Source of the DNA: Deltaproteobacteria bacterium
GTDB taxonomy: Bacteria > Desulfobacterota > Desulfomonilia > UBA1062
NCBI GenBank assembly: GCA_018434685.1
Contig: JAHDOV010000004.1
Location: 284,808 to 348,807 of the forward strand
Length of the DNA stretch: 64,000 nt
Reading direction: 5' to 3'
The notes under the pieces are model-generated. The model made no database searches. It was not told the DNA's origin and saw nothing but the letters and a program-made list of their open reading frames with translations. Position 1 is the stretch's first letter. Every line of letters begins with the position of its first letter. Below are positions 34,742 through 44,341 of the stretch, one piece after another. Both the position numbers and the translations under genes were made by a program.

Positions 34742-35521
34742 GCATAGCCTCCTTCCTCCAATGAAGTTCGAACGGGCGTGCCTCCTGCTCGAGGTCTGGC
34801 CGTAAGTTTTATCGGGGTTCCAGGGATATGGACCTTAGTGCATGGTGATCCGGAACGGTGGATTCCTGAAGAATTGTGTATAGAGCTCCGCATCAGAAGG
34901 TGATAGGCCCCTTCTCAAAAAAAAGGTTTTCAGCATTGAGGAAGTTTATAATACCAATCAATTCAATCACTTAAATATATCCCTGGAATCTGTAGTGTAA
35001 AATCTTATAACGGCCCGGGAACACAACACGTTTAAAGTGCAGAGTGAGAACAAATAAGTTAGGTGCCATTAAACTACATCATTTTATAGTCACAGCATAT
35101 ACTCAAACAAGTGTATCCTCAGTCTCCTCTATCAGGGAATTTTGCCAATTCCCCTGATAATAATTAATAAAAGATAAGCCCCTGTTTGTATTTGTCTAGG
35201 GTCAACGGGAAAAATATCATAACCGGATTAGCCTTCATCATCACGTATATTAAGGCCGAGGCCGCCATGGATGTGCAGGATAACCGTCAGTACATACACC
35301 TTGTTTTCACTTGGGCGATCAAGGTGAGCGAGATTGGGTTTTCTGATAAGACTATGATGACCGGGGCAGAAGAAAGCTCGACATCTTCAAGAATCTGGGG
35401 CGGAAGGTCCATCCCAGTGCTCCGGATCACCCGGGAAGTACCGGTGTGGACAGGGGAGTGGGACATAACCTATTGAATTGTGTGCGGACGCATACTATTA
35501 ACTCAATAAGAGAGGAGGATT
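34742..35521. other. Divergent intergenic region between EPS operon and glutaredoxin gene
   Basis: This is the longest non-coding stretch of the window at 780 bases. It must hold the promoter of the 18-gene EPS run. The only -35/-10 pair I can suggest (TTTAAG and TATTAT on the minus strand, around 34950) is weak, and no sigma-54-type element was found. An inverted repeat lies at 35130-35159. An open frame at 35186-35476 has no convincing start site or known product. Confidence 0.6.
35130..35159. promoter_or_regulatory. Long inverted repeat in the EPS/glutaredoxin intergenic region
   Basis: TATCAGGGAATT and AATTCCCCTGATA flank the 5-base loop TTGCC, forming a 12-bp stem with a single bulged C. 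It could be a regulator site or an RNA hairpin. It lies about 390 bases from each flanking gene, so its target is not clear. Confidence 0.5.
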
Positions 35522-35779
35522 ATGACCATGCTGGACAAGATCAGGATCTATACCTTGAGCACCTGCAGCCATTGCAGGGCAACCAAGAAATTCTTGAACG
35601 ACAATCAGGTGGAGTATGAGTTTACCGACGTGGATCTGCTTCAGGGTGAACAGCGCCAGGGGGCCGTGGAAGAGGTCAAGAGGTTTAATCCGCAGTGCAC
35701 CTTCCCTACGATCATCATCGGGGACAGGATAATCGTGGGCTATAGGGAAAGCGAGATCAGGGAGGCCCTGGGGTTATGA
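35522..35779 (+). CDS. Glutaredoxin-family protein
   Basis: This 85-residue small redox protein has the thioredoxin fold. The active site is CSHC (17-20) in LSTCSHCRATKKFL, and the cis-Pro region is CTFPTIIIGDRIIVGY, as in glutaredoxins and NrdH-like proteins. A strong GAGAGGAGG ribosome-binding site precedes the ATG. The last bases overlap the next gene (ATGA), which encodes a ferredoxin-thioredoxin-reductase catalytic chain, so the two probably work as an electron-transfer pair. Confidence 0.93.
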   Translation: MTMLDKIRIYTLSTCSHCRATKKFLNDNQVEYEFTDVDLLQGEQRQGAVEEVKRFNPQCTFPTIIIGDRIIVGYRESEIREALGL

Positions 35780-36108
35780 GGGATGTGGGAAAGCTCTACG
35801 AGATGCTCAGGAGGGTCCAGGAGCCCAAAGGGTATTACTTCAACCAGGATCGGGAGAGGGTGTTCGACCTTCTCGATGCCCTCCTGGTCAATAAGGAACG
35901 CTACGGCTACATGTCATGTCCGTGCAGGCTGGCTTCTGAAGACAAGGAAAAGGACCGGGACATCATCTGTCCGTGTGTCTACCGGGAGGCTGATGTGGAG
36001 GCATACGGGAGCTGCTACTGCAATCTCTACGTCTCGAAGGAGTGGAACGAGGGACAACTCCCCCACGAGTATGTCCCTGAGAGGAGGCCGCCTGTGGACT
36101 ACCGGTAG
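35776..36108 (+). CDS. Ferredoxin-thioredoxin reductase catalytic (beta) chain-like protein
   Basis: This 110-residue protein carries the seven-Cys pattern of FTR-beta: CPCRLA, CPCVYRE and CYCNLY, which hold a [4Fe-4S] cluster next to a redox-active disulfide. In plants this chain reduces thioredoxin using ferredoxin and needs a second, variable chain. Many anaerobes, as here, have only the catalytic chain. The ATG is within the stop of the glutaredoxin gene (ATGA), pointing to the glutaredoxin as its likely substrate. Confidence 0.92.
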   Translation: MRDVGKLYEMLRRVQEPKGYYFNQDRERVFDLLDALLVNKERYGYMSCPCRLASEDKEKDRDIICPCVYREADVEAYGSCYCNLYVSKEWNEGQLPHEYVPERRPPVDYR

Positions 36109-36118
36109 CGATACCGGT

Positions 36119-36442
36119 TCAGCCGTACGGGTAGTAATGGGCCAATAAGCTCGGGACATCGTCCTTATCGGTGTAGGTGAACTCTATGGCCATTCCCGTT
36201 GTTGCTGTCCTCACGACGAGCCCCTGAACCCACAGGGATTTTTCAGGCAGTTCTTCAGGGCATATCTTCAGGTTCACATAGGAATCTTTCTCCAGGACGG
36301 TGTCTGTCTTCAGGAACATGCCCTGGCTGCTCACGTCGCTGACACAACAATATCGTGCATCTTTGAGTGTGTCGCTATAGGTGATGATTGCATCTACCTT
36401 CCTGTGCAAGGTGGTTCTTCTGTTTGCCCGCCGGTTTTTCAT
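36119..36442 (-). CDS. PilZ-domain protein (probable c-di-GMP receptor)
   Basis: This is a 107-residue single-domain protein. The two parts of the c-di-GMP-binding signature are present: an Arg-rich N-terminus (NRRANRR, fitting RxxxR) and DVSSQG (D/NxSxxG). I chose the ATG at 36442, preceded by GGGGGAG; a longer frame from 36556 has no sign of being translated. It converges on the FTR gene with only 10 bases between the stops. A role in controlling the nearby EPS locus by c-di-GMP is possible but unproven. Confidence 0.87.
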   Translation of the reverse strand: MKNRRANRRTTLHRKVDAIITYSDTLKDARYCCVSDVSSQGMFLKTDTVLEKDSYVNLKICPEELPEKSLWVQGLVVRTATTGMAIEFTYTDKDDVPSLLAHYYPYG

Positions 36443-36717
36443 GTGTGTGCTCCCCCGCTGGTGTGTGGTCTGACAGAAAACCCATGAAGATGAGCAATTG
36501 TGCAAGAAATAAAGCAAGAACGACCAATCTAATGAAATATGTCTGAAATACACCACTACAGTGTCAGGATAACGGCAGAAAGATATCAGCAGGGTAAGGA
36601 AAAGTCAAGGGCAGAAGTCGAGGTTCTCCCTCCTGTTCATAGTCTCCTGCTCCGGACGGTCGCCGTCTCTGCAGCTGTCTCCTGTGGTTGTGGGTTGCCG
36701 GGAGAACCTGGTGCCCC

Positions 36718-37026
36718 TTACGGGCAGACCGGTGCCGATCCAGGAGCAAGATCAGCCAGGTAGTCTCGTAGTGTTTGTTTCTGAGCCTCTTCGAGGGGGA
36801 CGCCTTTTCCCATCATCCTCGTTATCGTGATGTCCCACTGCTCTGCGCTCTTGTTCCCGAGATTGGTGCAGATTCTCTTGGTGTTGTGGCACTTCGTGCA
36901 CGCCTTCATGACAAGACTCCCCGGATCTCCCTGTCCACCGGCTGGTGTCTGGGAAAAGGCGTTTGAGACACCGATTGCCACAGCGAAAAAGAATATCACC
37001 AGAAACAGGCCTATACTGGTTTTCAC
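36718..37026 (-). CDS. Small periplasmic cytochrome c
   Basis: This 102-residue exported mono-heme protein has a signal peptide ending near SNAFS (about 20-24), followed by one heme-binding site CTKCH in VMKACTKCHNTKRIC. Met residues after position 70 (ITRMMGKGVP) may supply the sixth heme ligand. It starts with GTG, supported by the GAGGAGG ribosome-binding site directly upstream. The protein is close to stand-alone c-type cytochromes of anaerobes. It is not in an operon with an obvious reductase, so its electron partner is unknown. Confidence 0.88.
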   Translation of the reverse strand: MKTSIGLFLVIFFFAVAIGVSNAFSQTPAGGQGDPGSLVMKACTKCHNTKRICTNLGNKSAEQWDITITRMMGKGVPLEEAQKQTLRDYLADLAPGSAPVCP

Positions 37027-37149
37027 CGCTCCACCTCCTCAATGGGTATCCTTATAGGATAATGTCCGTGCATCAACTTTCAATAATCTTCTATCAGACT
37101 CGTGCGGTGATATCGGCTAGCAGGAAAAGGGATATATGCCAGGGCAGGG

Positions 37150-38784
37150 TTATTCTGTGATCTGCACCACAAAACAGGTGATAAAGCGGGGGTCGAGGCT
37201 CTCCAGATCACGTACCGCGGAGACCTCTTCCTCAAACCTGGCTGTGAGAAGGTTCGATACATCCCTGATGAGGCGATTATCGATGCCCTGGTTGAGACTG
37301 CCGAGAAAGACCGGGAGATCGTCTTTGAACGCGGGGGTAAAAACGCGCAGTCCCCGGGAATCGATATGCGTTGTCTCGTGTACGAAGACCTGTAACTCCC
37401 TGCTGGACAGGGGTCTGAAACGAGGCTGCTTATCCAGGAAATTGACTGCGAGCGAGGTAAGGAGGATAGTCTCCATATCAAGGTTTGTCCCTGTATTGGT
37501 CCCCCTGAGCAGGGCCGGCTCTTCTTTCCACCCGAGTTCGGCCATGATCAGCGCCATGGCCTCGATCCTGTCGATGCTTTCCCTCACCTGCTCAAGCTGC
37601 TCAGCGCAGGAGAATTCGGAATCCTTGTACCGGGGTCGTTTCTTCAGGAGGCCGTCAAGGTACTCGCTCAGGCTCTGGGGTATCATGGTCAGGTCGATTT
37701 CACGCAGCAGCGACTTCAGTCTCTGCTGCTGCTCGAGTATGAGATTGTATCCGAGAGAGAACAACGTCTCGGCATTGATGTTCTCCACGACGGCAGGCGC
37801 GGTGGAATTATGCTCTTTCATGAAAACGGCAAGCCCCAGCGATGCGATCGAGGTGGCCTTGTCGATGCTTGTCTTGAGCTCATTGACCTCGTTGAGCGGC
37901 TTGTAATCAGCCATGGTGATTTTGTTGGCCAGATAGATCATCTCGTAGACGAACCGGTCGCGGGTTTCCGGGGAGGTCTCTTCGAGGGTCTTGACGATAA
38001 GCCCCCTGTTCTCGGAAAAGTGTTCCCTGTACAGGGCGGGAAGAAAGGTCTTTGCCTCATCGACAACCGGGGTTTTTTCCTTCCTGATGCCCGTGTTGAG
38101 GAGCTTATCGGGCTTGATGCGCTGATAGATGCTCATGGCCTCGTCCGGAGGCGGGAAGCCCATTTCCATGAGCCGTAAGGTTCGTCGCTCGTAGATACTC
38201 TCCTCCATAGTGCTCTTGAGCTCCCATACAACCCCCTGCATGATGCCGTAATAGATGTTGTGGTGGTTGGTAAACAAGAGGTTCAGCATGTCTTTGAGGA
38301 GCTGAATCTTTTCATCCTCCTGGGTGAACCGGAAGTAGTAAATATCATCAACGCTCTCATACCCTTCGTTGAGGAGATCGGAAATGTTTTCGTCGGTAGG
38401 CACGACCTGGACCACCTCGATGTAGGACTGAAAGAGGAGGATGACAAGATCCAGGTCGATGACCTCGAGGGCATCCTGGAGGGTTTCGACCGATGCATTG
38501 TAGATTTCCCAGAGCCATTCCAGGAGGTTTTCTACGGAGATGCTGTCCTTCTCCCAGCAGTCCATGTCGATGAAGTGGCATATGGTCTCCGGCGGGACGT
38601 ATTGGAGCAGAATCTGACTGTCTGATCCCCAGCAATCCTTGATGATCAGGTAGGCCTCCTGAGCCGAGAGCTCCTCGAGGATCTCCCTGGTGTAGGGTGA
38701 GTCGATAATAGTGCTGGCGCGTTCGGCCGGCGAACACTGGAGCACCTTTGAGAGTTCGTCTTTCAGGGTCAGTGTGGTAGTCAT
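37150..38784 (-). CDS. DUF6178-like cytoplasmic protein of unknown function
   Basis: This is a 544-residue acidic, mostly helical protein without signal peptide or membrane helices. The start TLKDELSKVLQCSPAERASTIIDSP and the region LYFSLPP-like are absent of catalytic motifs, so no reaction can be proposed. It resembles, from memory, the DUF6178 proteins found mainly in Desulfobacterota. The ATG at 38784 is preferred over a GTG two codons upstream. The gene follows the RND efflux gene by 43 bases on the same strand and may be transcribed with it, although a functional link is not evident. Confidence 0.75.
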   Translation of the reverse strand: MTTTLTLKDELSKVLQCSPAERASTIIDSPYTREILEELSAQEAYLIIKDCWGSDSQILLQYVPPETICHFIDMDCWEKDSISVENLLEWLWEIYNASVETLQDALEVIDLDLVILLFQSYIEVVQVVPTDENISDLLNEGYESVDDIYYFRFTQEDEKIQLLKDMLNLLFTNHHNIYYGIMQGVVWELKSTMEESIYERRTLRLMEMGFPPPDEAMSIYQRIKPDKLLNTGIRKEKTPVVDEAKTFLPALYREHFSENRGLIVKTLEETSPETRDRFVYEMIYLANKITMADYKPLNEVNELKTSIDKATSIASLGLAVFMKEHNSTAPAVVENINAETLFSLGYNLILEQQQRLKSLLREIDLTMIPQSLSEYLDGLLKKRPRYKDSEFSCAEQLEQVRESIDRIEAMALIMAELGWKEEPALLRGTNTGTNLDMETILLTSLAVNFLDKQPRFRPLSSRELQVFVHETTHIDSRGLRVFTPAFKDDLPVFLGSLNQGIDNRLIRDVSNLLTARFEEEVSAVRDLESLDPRFITCFVVQITE

Positions 38785-38827
38785 GAGCACTGGTTAACAC
38801 ACTTGTGGAGGCAGTATCAAGTGCCCT

Positions 38828-41800
38828 CTATTCCGGACCGATGACGATCATGCCGGCCTTTTTTCGTATCCTTGAAGAGAGCGCATCCAGCAGGGAATAT
38901 GCCGAAGGAACCACGAAGAGGGTGAGCACCATGGCGAAGAGAAGGCCGAATGAAACGGAAACAGCCATGGGTGATCTCATCTCGGCCCCCTCGGAAGTTG
39001 ACAGTGCCATGGGCAGCATGGCGGTTATCGTGGTGATGGAGGTGATGAGGATGGGACGCAGCCTGATGCCGGCGCCCTGTATGATGGCAGCGGTCTTTTC
39101 CATGCCGCTGCTCCTCAATCGGTTTATATAGTCGATCATGACGATGCCGTTATTGACCACGATCCCCATGAGGATGATCAGGCCCATGAATGACGGAACC
39201 GAGATGGTTTTCCCCGTGATTGCAAGGCCCCCGACCATTCCGACATAGGCCAGCGGCAGGGTGAACATGACGATGAGCGGCTGGGTGAGCGATTCAAACT
39301 GGGCGGCCATGACCATGTAGATGAGCAGTATGGCCACAATGAATGCCTTGCCGAGCTCATGGAACGAGGTCTGCATATCCTCGAAGCTCCCCGAGAGGTC
39401 AGAGAAGTACCCCTCGGGCATGCTCGTGGACTTCATGATCTCCTGGATATCCGCGCTGATGCTTCCGAGGTCCCTCCCGAAGGTGGAACCGGTAATGGTC
39501 ACGACCCGGTTCTGGTTTTTCCTGTTTATGGTGATGGGGCCCACACTCTTTTCCAGGCTGGTCACCTGCCACAGGGGGATGCTGAATCCGAGGGGAGACT
39601 GGAGGGTGACATTCTGGAGGTCCTCGATATTCTTCCGGTAGTGTTCCTGGAATCGAACCCTGATGTCGTATTCATCCCCTGCATCGTGATATCGGCTGAT
39701 GACCTTTCCCAGCATCCCGGTTTCCACGGTGGAGGCTATCTGGGCGACGCCGAACCCCATCTTGGAGGCCTTTTCCCGGTCGACCCTTATATGGAGCTCC
39801 GGTTTGCTCTTCTTCAGAGACTTGTCTATATCCTTGAATCCCTCCACGGAACGTAACCGGTTCACGACCTGAGTGCTCAGGGTGTCGAGGGTGTCGAGGT
39901 CGGAACCGTACATGTTGATCTCGATGGGGGAACTGCCCGTGCCGAACAGGCTCCCTGAGAGATCTTCGAAGGTATACTCTACGCCCTCGAGCCGGGGAAA
40001 TCTATCCCGCACCTCGTTGATGATCTGGTCGGAGGATTTTAACCGGTCTTCCTTGTCGTTGAACCGGGCGAAGATCCGCGCCTTGTTGACCCCTGCGGTC
40101 ATTTCACCCTGGGCAGCCGCATACTTCGCATCCACGGTGATTCCCACCATGCTCCCGCAGGTGATCACTTCCTCCCTGGATAAGAAGAGCTCTTCGAGCT
40201 GACGGGAGAGATGATCGGTCTCTGACAGGACCATGCCCTCGGGAAGGGTCAGGTCGACCACTGCGATGGGGAAGTCCTGCTTGGGCATGAATTCCGTTCC
40301 GAGAAACGGAGTGAGTATGACGGCCCCGATGAGAAAGAGCAACGCCGAGCCAAGAACGATGCCTCTGTGGTGCAACGCTCTTCCCAGGCAGGTGGAATAC
40401 CGCTGGCGTAACCAGCCGGTCCAGCCGCGGCTCTCTATCCGCTCGTATTCTCCCTTTCCCTTTTTGAATATGGTGGCGGCAATCGCCGGGATAATGGAGG
40501 TGGCGATGAACAGGGACGAGAGCAGTGCGATGCAGACCGTCAATGACAGGGGTCTGGCAAGCTTGCCGGCAATGCTCTGGGAGAGGCTCATGGGGAGGAA
40601 GACCGCAACGGTGGTGAGGGTGCTGGCGGTTATGGCGAGCCCCACCTCGGTGGCTCCCGCCACTGCGGCCTCTGCCCGGTTAGCGCCCCCTTCCAGGTAC
40701 CTGAAGGTGTTTTCTATCACCACGACGGCATTGTCCACGAGCAGACCCACCCCGAGGGCGATGCCTCCGAGCGTCATGATGTTGAAGGTATAGCCGAGGA
40801 TGTTCATGCCTATGAACGTGGTGACAATGGACAGCGGTATGGCCAGTGCAATCACGATGGTCGGGCGGAAGGAGCGCAGAAAAATGAATACAACGCAGAT
40901 GGCGATGAGCCCGCCGGCCAGGGCATTCGATCCTGTGGCGGCGATGGATCTGTTGATGACCCTTCCCTGATCCAGGATGAGGTGAAGGGACATATCCTGT
41001 GGCATGATCTCTTCAATGGCCTTGAGTTCCGCCTTCACCCGGTTTACCGCCTTGAGGGTGTTCACGCCCGACTGCTTCATGATCGCGATGATTACCGAGG
41101 GTTTTCTGTTTGTGCGCTCATAGCCCCTGGTCTCCTTGAAACCGTCTTCGATGGAGGCCACGTCGGAGAGCCTCACCGGTGCATTTTCTTTTGAAACCGC
41201 TATGATGGTGTCCCTGATCTCTTCGATGCTCTCGTAGTAGCCGGTCGTCCTGATCAGGTATTCTTTTTTCATGGTCTCGACATGGCCGCCGGAGAGGTTC
41301 AGGTTGCCGGTCTGCACGCCGCTGATCACCTGGTCGAGGGATATGCCGGTTGCCTTGAGTTTGAGGGGATCCACCAGGATCTGAATCTCCCGCTCCTTGC
41401 CGCCGAAGACAAACACCGAGGCAATGCCTTCGAGCTTCTCGAGCCTCGGCTTCATCACGTCATCGATGTACTGCCTCAGGCGCAGGGTGTTCTCCATGCC
41501 GATGACCCCGTACTCGATGATGGGCATATCCGCGACATTGAATTTCAGCACCATGGGCGAATCAGCGTCTTCCGGGAGAAAGTCGGTGATCCAGCTGAGC
41601 TTTTCCCGGACATCCTGGGCCGCGAAGTCCAGATTGGTACCCCACTGGAATTCGCAGTAGACGCTCGAGATTCCCTCCACGGTCACGGAGGTGACCTTCT
41701 TGATCCCCTCAACCGTGCTCACCGACTCTTCGATGGGCTTGGTGATCAGGGTTTCGATTTCCTCGGAGCCGACCCCTTCATAGGTGGTCACGATGGAAAC

Positions 41801-41932
41801 GTAGGGAAATTCCAGGTCCGGCAGGAGGTCGAGTCCGAGCTCCGAGAGGGAGACGATCCCGAACAGCGTGATGATGAGAACGAGCATGGTGATGGTGATC
41901 CGTCTCTTGACGGAGAATTCAGGAATGGTCAT
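38828..41932 (-). CDS. RND-family efflux pump permease (HAE1 type)
   Basis: This 1034-residue proton-driven pump has the AcrB layout: two sets of six membrane helices and two large periplasmic loops (about 40-330 and 560-860). The family motif LGIVSLSELGLDLLPDLEFP is near the N-terminus. Helix 4 carries GLLVDNAVVVIEN, with Asp followed by Asn where AcrB has Asp407-Asp408; many homologues share this. It would export drugs, lipids or other hydrophobic compounds together with the adaptor and TolC-like genes of the same operon. It starts three bases after the adaptor stop. Confidence 0.95.
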   Translation of the reverse strand: MTIPEFSVKRRITITMLVLIITLFGIVSLSELGLDLLPDLEFPYVSIVTTYEGVGSEEIETLITKPIEESVSTVEGIKKVTSVTVEGISSVYCEFQWGTNLDFAAQDVREKLSWITDFLPEDADSPMVLKFNVADMPIIEYGVIGMENTLRLRQYIDDVMKPRLEKLEGIASVFVFGGKEREIQILVDPLKLKATGISLDQVISGVQTGNLNLSGGHVETMKKEYLIRTTGYYESIEEIRDTIIAVSKENAPVRLSDVASIEDGFKETRGYERTNRKPSVIIAIMKQSGVNTLKAVNRVKAELKAIEEIMPQDMSLHLILDQGRVINRSIAATGSNALAGGLIAICVVFIFLRSFRPTIVIALAIPLSIVTTFIGMNILGYTFNIMTLGGIALGVGLLVDNAVVVIENTFRYLEGGANRAEAAVAGATEVGLAITASTLTTVAVFLPMSLSQSIAGKLARPLSLTVCIALLSSLFIATSIIPAIAATIFKKGKGEYERIESRGWTGWLRQRYSTCLGRALHHRGIVLGSALLFLIGAVILTPFLGTEFMPKQDFPIAVVDLTLPEGMVLSETDHLSRQLEELFLSREEVITCGSMVGITVDAKYAAAQGEMTAGVNKARIFARFNDKEDRLKSSDQIINEVRDRFPRLEGVEYTFEDLSGSLFGTGSSPIEINMYGSDLDTLDTLSTQVVNRLRSVEGFKDIDKSLKKSKPELHIRVDREKASKMGFGVAQIASTVETGMLGKVISRYHDAGDEYDIRVRFQEHYRKNIEDLQNVTLQSPLGFSIPLWQVTSLEKSVGPITINRKNQNRVVTITGSTFGRDLGSISADIQEIMKSTSMPEGYFSDLSGSFEDMQTSFHELGKAFIVAILLIYMVMAAQFESLTQPLIVMFTLPLAYVGMVGGLAITGKTISVPSFMGLIILMGIVVNNGIVMIDYINRLRSSGMEKTAAIIQGAGIRLRPILITSITTITAMLPMALSTSEGAEMRSPMAVSVSFGLLFAMVLTLFVVPSAYSLLDALSSRIRKKAGMIVIGPE

Positions 41933-41935
41933 GTG

Positions 41936-43045
41936 CTATTCACCCCGGGCAGGTGCTTCTCCGGTTATCTTCACCCTCATACCGTCTGTGAGCCCTGCGA
42001 TTCCCTTGATAACCACCCTGTCCCCGGTGGAGACGCCGTGAGTGATCTCAAAGGCCGAATCACCCTCGATGCCAAGCTGCACCAGGGTTTTTTTCACCGT
42101 ATCGTTATCGAGCTTATAGATGAAATACCCCTCCTCTCCCTGGACGAGTGATGATTTCGGGACAGACAGGGCTGTCTGGCGTGCCTTCTGTATGACCCGT
42201 GCCCTGGCCGTCATGCCCGATCGTACGAGGAGGTGGGGATTATCCAGGGTGATGGTAACCCTGAAGGTGCGGCTCATGGGGTCGATGGTGGGATAGATCT
42301 TGGTGATGGTTCCGGCAAACGGCTTGTCCGGGATGGCATCGATCGTGATGAGCCCCGTATTCCCCTGTCTCATGAGGCCGAAGATCTCTTCGGGCAGGTC
42401 CACCTCGACCTTGACCGTATCCATCTTCATGATGACGAATGCGAGTTGTGAAGGGGCCGTGAGTTCCCCCTCATTGACGAATTTGTCTGTGATGATGCCG
42501 GATATGGGGGCAGATACGCTGCATTCCCTGAGGTTTCTCCCTGCTGTTTCCAGGGAAACCGAGGACTGGTCGAGCTGATACCGGACAAGATCCCTGGCGG
42601 TAAGGGCATCCTGGTAGGTCTGCTGTGAGACGGACTTCTGGTCGAACAGGGACTTCATCCGTTCAAGATCCCTGGTTGCCCGTTCGAGGGTTGCCTGTGC
42701 CTGGTTCTTGACGGCCAGGGTGTTTTCATATGCCTGCTCGTAATCGAAGGGATCGATGAGCATGAGCTGGTCACCCCGGGTCACCGAGCAGCCCTCGTCG
42801 ACATGGATGGTCTTGATCCGTCCGGAAACCTTGGGCATGATCCGTGCTATATCGCTGGCGGCAACAGTCCCTACAGCGGTATAGGTCTTGGAGATAGGGC
42901 CGTCGATCACCTCGTGCACGAACACCTCAGGCGGTGTCGGGGTGACCTGAGCATCCCTGGCAGAGAGTGAATCATCCCTGTTCCCGCAGGATATGAGACT
43001 GCAGGAGAAAAAGATCAGCAGCACAACTGGGGAGAGACGCCTCAC
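41936..43045 (-). CDS. RND efflux periplasmic adaptor (membrane fusion protein)
   Basis: This 369-residue lipoprotein has the signal peptide lipobox LISC (Cys20). It shows the usual adaptor order: a lipoyl/barrel-sandwich half (IKTIHVDEGCSVTRGDQLMLID), a helical hairpin (about 85-155), the second lipoyl half (CSVSAPISGIITDKFVNEGE) and a beta-barrel. It bridges the RND pump and the TolC-like channel. The lipobox implies anchoring to the inner membrane, as for AcrA. Confidence 0.93.
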   Translation of the reverse strand: MRRLSPVVLLIFFSCSLISCGNRDDSLSARDAQVTPTPPEVFVHEVIDGPISKTYTAVGTVAASDIARIMPKVSGRIKTIHVDEGCSVTRGDQLMLIDPFDYEQAYENTLAVKNQAQATLERATRDLERMKSLFDQKSVSQQTYQDALTARDLVRYQLDQSSVSLETAGRNLRECSVSAPISGIITDKFVNEGELTAPSQLAFVIMKMDTVKVEVDLPEEIFGLMRQGNTGLITIDAIPDKPFAGTITKIYPTIDPMSRTFRVTITLDNPHLLVRSGMTARARVIQKARQTALSVPKSSLVQGEEGYFIYKLDNDTVKKTLVQLGIEGDSAFEITHGVSTGDRVVIKGIAGLTDGMRVKITGEAPARGE

Positions 43046-43057
43046 TCTAAACAGCTC

Positions 43058-44341
43058 CTACAGGGTTCCCATGGCGGAATGGAGACTGGCAATGGCCTTG
43101 GCATAGTCCGACCTGGCGGTGATGTAATTCTTCATGGCCTGATCGAGCAGGGCCTGGGCATCGAGTACATTGGTGGTTGTGGCGACCTGGAGGTTGTAGC
43201 GGTCTTTCTGGATCCGCAGGTTTTCTTTTGCCTGATCTATCGCCTTTTCCGCCACGGTTGTCCTCGCGCGGGACTCTTGTGCCGAGAGGAAGGCATTCTT
43301 GACCTCGAGGGAAATCTGGTCCTGGAGGCTTTTCAGGAGGTAGCCAAGCTTGCTGCTGACGGTCTTTGCGCTGGAGACATCATAGTAATTGGATCCTCCC
43401 TCGAAGATATTCCAGCTCATACCCACTCCCACAGACCATGAATCATCCTCGACATCGGGGTCTTCCCCGATCCTTTCGTACGTGTATGTTGCCGCGATGG
43501 AGGGAAGGTACCCCGCCCGGGATATCTTGATCGCCTTGTTGGCATTGTCGATCTGGAGCATGATCGTCTTGATCTCCTGCCTCATCTGCAGTGCCGTTTC
43601 AGTAGAGTTGTCAAGGGATTCCACCAGGGTGGCCATGGGTATCTCGGTATCGATGGTCACCGGTTCGGCCAGGCTTCTGCCAAGGAGAAGGTTCAGGCCC
43701 GATTCTGCCAGCTTTATGGCATTGTCGGCAATAATGAGGTTCTGCTCGCTCTCGGCGTAGCGCACCTGTGCTTCCAGCAGATCGTTTTTCGGGATCATCC
43801 CCTGGTTGTAGAAGGCGTTGGCAACATCGAGGTGCGCCTTGATCGATGAGACGCCGCTTTGGGCAACCTCATAGACCTGGCGGGCCTTTATCACGCCGTA
43901 ATATGCCTCGATCACCCGTTGTTTCAGTTCCCTGATGACCGTCTGCCGGCCAAGGTCTGCCGCGTAATAGTTGTTCTTCGATATCCGGTAGCTGTTGTAC
44001 AGCGCACCGCCGGTGAAGAGAGGCTGGGTTGCCTCGATGGTGAATTCGTAGTTTTCTTTCGTGCCAAGGAGGATCTTGCCCATCCCTGAGACGGTCAGGA
44101 AAGGTGCTTCATTGAGCCGTGCATACCCGTAATTGAGTGTTACCTCGGGCAGCATCTCGCCGAAGCTGGAACGCTGTTCCATGTCTTTGCCCATGACCTC
44201 CTGGTCCTGTGCCTTGATACTCGGGTTGTTTTGTAGTGCCGTGTTAATCGAATCCTGGAGATTCATATACTCGGCAGCGAACGCAGTGCCAGCAAGCACT
44301 AACACAATGCCCAGGATACCACATAAGATCCGTCTACTCAC
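43058..44341 (-). CDS. TolC-family outer-membrane efflux channel
   Basis: This 427-residue protein has a cleavable signal peptide (about 1-22, ending FAA) and two outer-membrane-efflux-protein repeats with long helices. Patterns such as TQPLFTGGALYNSY and GMSWNIFEGGSNYY (the beta-strand turns of TolC) are clear. The start overlaps the tetR 3' end by 8 bases, so the regulator and the channel are co-translated. It completes a three-part pump with the next two genes. Confidence 0.93.
   Translation of the reverse strand: MSRRILCGILGIVLVLAGTAFAAEYMNLQDSINTALQNNPSIKAQDQEVMGKDMEQRSSFGEMLPEVTLNYGYARLNEAPFLTVSGMGKILLGTKENYEFTIEATQPLFTGGALYNSYRISKNNYYAADLGRQTVIRELKQRVIEAYYGVIKARQVYEVAQSGVSSIKAHLDVANAFYNQGMIPKNDLLEAQVRYAESEQNLIIADNAIKLAESGLNLLLGRSLAEPVTIDTEIPMATLVESLDNSTETALQMRQEIKTIMLQIDNANKAIKISRAGYLPSIAATYTYERIGEDPDVEDDSWSVGVGMSWNIFEGGSNYYDVSSAKTVSSKLGYLLKSLQDQISLEVKNAFLSAQESRARTTVAEKAIDQAKENLRIQKDRYNLQVATTTNVLDAQALLDQAMKNYITARSDYAKAIASLHSAMGTL

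Noticed and set aside
35186..35476. Open frame of 96 codons before the glutaredoxin gene
   Set aside because: Starts from a TTG-type codon without a ribosome-binding site, and no family was recognised.
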